The notes beneath the pieces were generated by a model, which saw nothing but the letters and a program-made list of their open reading frames with translations, did no database searches and had not been told where the DNA came from. A stretch of DNA of 14,446 bases from an uncultured Eubacteriales bacterium (GTDB taxonomy: Bacteria > Bacillota > Clostridia > Christensenellales > Aristaeellaceae), in NCBI GenBank assembly GCA_900553905.1, contig USFL01000013.1:1-14446 (forward strand). The letters are read 5' to 3'. Both the position numbers and the translations under genes were made by a program. Position 1 is the stretch's first letter. Each line of letters starts with the position of its first letter. Of this stretch, positions 14,257 through 14,446 are shown piece after piece.

Positions 14257-14286
14257 GCGGCGGGGAGCCGAAGCGCTCCCCGCCGC
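14257..14286. terminator. Long GC hairpin after the GerMN gene
   Basis: A perfect 12-bp stem (GCGGCGGGGAGC at 14257-14268, complement at 14275-14286) with loop CGAAGC, 4 nt after the lipoprotein stop. There is no T-run, so termination may depend on hairpin 5 of the element that follows. It occupies the same position relative to the 160-bp block as the unrelated hairpin at 7260-7300. Confidence 0.6.
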
Positions 14287-14446
14287 CAGACCGTTGACAA
14301 GCCCTTTCGGGGAGGGTTGGAGGGCCCGCAGGCCCTCCAAAGTGGATTCGTATCGCCCGGCTTTGCCGGGCGGGCGGGGAGTTTGCGCCCTTGGGCGCAA
14401 ACATTTCTTAAGCTTCTGGCGGAAAAGGCCGCCGCAGGCGGACTTT
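14287..14446 (+). repeat. Dispersed 160-bp multi-hairpin element, copy B (cut by window end)
   Basis: Aligns base for base with 7300-7459, with 14 differences and no gaps. The stems are kept: hairpin 1 at 14300-14318, hairpin 2 at 14317-14326 with 14331-14340, hairpin 3 (CGCCCGGC/GCCGGGCG, identical), hairpin 4 (only a loop base changed), hairpin 5 CCGCC 14429-14433 with GGCGG 14437-14441. The window stops just inside the final T-run, so the right boundary cannot be seen. Confidence 0.85.

Overview
The window looks like chromosomal DNA from a GC-rich anaerobic member of the Bacillota (Clostridia), probably gut-associated. Four things suggest this: strong AAGGAGG-type ribosome sites, TTGACA/TATAAT-type promoters, a Gram-positive-style signal peptide and lipobox, and an exported flavinylated FAD reductase of the kind common in gut Clostridia. 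The genus cannot be named from the sequence alone. There are no tRNA, rRNA, CRISPR or phage genes.

Layout. Positions 62-751 (+) encode a TPR protein that ends at a strong bidirectional terminator. Positions 829-4859 (-) are a MarR-type regulator followed by two ABC exporter half-transporters. The half-transporters have complementary active-site defects, so they should form one asymmetric heterodimer. A well-formed promoter with an 18-bp near-palindromic operator sits in front of the regulator. Divergent from it, 5048-7225 (+) encodes a secreted reductase with two FMN-binding domains and one FAD domain. Positions 7543-10305 (-) hold an OmpR-type response regulator, its histidine kinase, and a secreted three-repeat PepSY protein with its own promoter carrying direct repeats. 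Divergent from that, 10526-14252 (+) is a second two-component system followed by a lipoprotein with three GerMN-like domains. This order is analogous to the actinobacterial MtrA-MtrB-LpqB operon.

The least explained feature is a 160-bp non-coding block present twice, at 7300-7459 and 14287-14446 (the second cut by the window end), each time in the same orientation just downstream of a + strand gene. The copies align without gaps with 14 differences. The block folds into about five consecutive hairpins. Two of the differences, read as pairs, are compensatory base-pair changes in stems, and others convert between G-U and Watson-Crick pairs. Each copy follows an unrelated long hairpin. In the first copy that 41-bp hairpin is repeated identically on the far side of the block. 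This looks like a dispersed structured element, either a small mobile repeat or a 3'-UTR RNA motif, that I cannot assign to a known family.

Functionally the region reads as an envelope-response cluster: efflux, an exported reductase, and two membrane-sensing two-component systems, each next to an exported partner protein (PepSY or GerMN) that may be its target or modulator.
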